A DNA stretch of 13,540 nt from DATDTB01 sp035291025 (GTDB lineage Archaea > Iainarchaeota > Iainarchaeia > JAFGOX01 > DATDTB01), in the NCBI GenBank assembly GCA_035291025.1, contig DATDTB010000057.1:1-13540 (forward strand), written 5' to 3'. Positions 13,240-13,540 of the stretch are shown in pieces. The stretch's first letter is position 1; each line of letters begins with the position of its first letter. The position numbers were made by a program, and so were the translations under genes. A model generated the notes under the pieces. It was given only the letters and a program-made list of their open reading frames with translations. It did no database searches and was not told the DNA's origin.

Positions 13240-13540
13240 ATGGCCGGATTGATATCTCCAGTCGTGCCGTACCAGGCAACGCTGCTTTTCGTCGCGTTCC
13301 TCGTCTTCATTTACGCAAACTTCAAGTCAATCAACAAGTTCGTCGGCCTGTACCCGCGGACCTTTGACTTCCAGTTCACCCTCATCCTGTTAATCTTGTT
13401 CTTCGAGTTCCTCTTCCTCACAGTGACGGAGTACTTCGGCGTCCAAGACGTTTTCGCGCAAACCCTTGAGTCAGCGTTCTTTTTCCTGACTTCACTGGCA
13501 ATAGCCGCGCTTGCACTTTACAGGCTAAGGTCAGCCGACC
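13240..13540 (+). CDS. Small three-helix membrane protein D, unknown function (3' end outside the window)
   Basis: The frame starts at ATG 13240, preceded by GGGGGAGGCGAG (a ribosome binding site inside the end of gene C), and stays open to the window edge, giving 100 residues so far. Hydrophobic segments lie at about 12-26, 44-63 and 77-93, with a basic/aromatic first loop (NFKSINKFVGLYPR). The loop between helices 2 and 3 resembles that of protein C. It is the fourth in a run of same-topology genes separated by -16 to +11 nt. The true length is unknown, and a soluble domain could follow beyond the edge. Confidence 0.66.
   Translation, partial: MAGLISPVVPYQATLLFVAFLVFIYANFKSINKFVGLYPRTFDFQFTLILLILFFEFLFLTVTEYFGVQDVFAQTLESAFFFLTSLAIAALALYRLRSAD

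Overview
The window reads as a compact archaeal chromosome segment. The archaeal signs are an NMD3 homologue, a deoxyhypusine synthase-family enzyme, a HerA/DUF87 ATPase, TATA-box promoters about 25-28 nt upstream of starts (two of them apparently leaderless), GGTG-type ribosome binding sites and T-tract terminators. Small intergenic gaps, 4-nt gene overlaps and two VapBC modules would suit a DPANN-type or other uncultured archaeon, but I cannot place the lineage from this sequence alone.

Layout. Bases 2-232 hold the 3' end of a coiled-coil protein gene. VapBC module 1 follows (307-911). A convergent NMD3 gene lies on the minus strand (947-1672). An agmatinase/arginase-family ureohydrolase gene (1781-2800) is followed by VapBC module 2 (2882-3570). 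A deoxyhypusine synthase-family gene is on the minus strand (3592-4713). It shares a promoter region with a divergent gene for a small basic, helical protein of unknown function (4803-5294). The second half is a surface-oriented block: a HerA-like ATPase (5373-7874), translationally coupled by an ATGA overlap to a 1425-residue secreted, membrane-anchored surface protein (7871-12148). A T-rich terminator region (about 12151-12212) comes next. After it are four consecutive small genes, each predicted to encode a protein with three membrane segments (12233 to the window edge, the last one cut off).

How the genes may work together. The ureohydrolase and the deoxyhypusine synthase-family enzyme could belong to one route, the conversion of agmatine-derived aminobutyl groups to (deoxy)hypusine on aIF5A, with a toxin-antitoxin pair lying between them. 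NMD3 and hypusine are both translation related. The ATPase, the giant surface protein and possibly the small membrane proteins are the best candidate here for an undescribed system, perhaps an envelope assembly or export machine. Only the ATPase-surface protein coupling is directly visible; the rest is inference.

The most unusual single sequence feature is the surface protein. It has a tandem duplication of about 424 codons at its N-terminal half, roughly 68 Asp-x-Asn tripeptides by hand count, CARDB-like and PKD-like domains, and a PGF-containing C-terminal tail. No tRNA, rRNA, CRISPR array, IS element or attachment site was recognised. No stretch above 300 bases lacks a gene.
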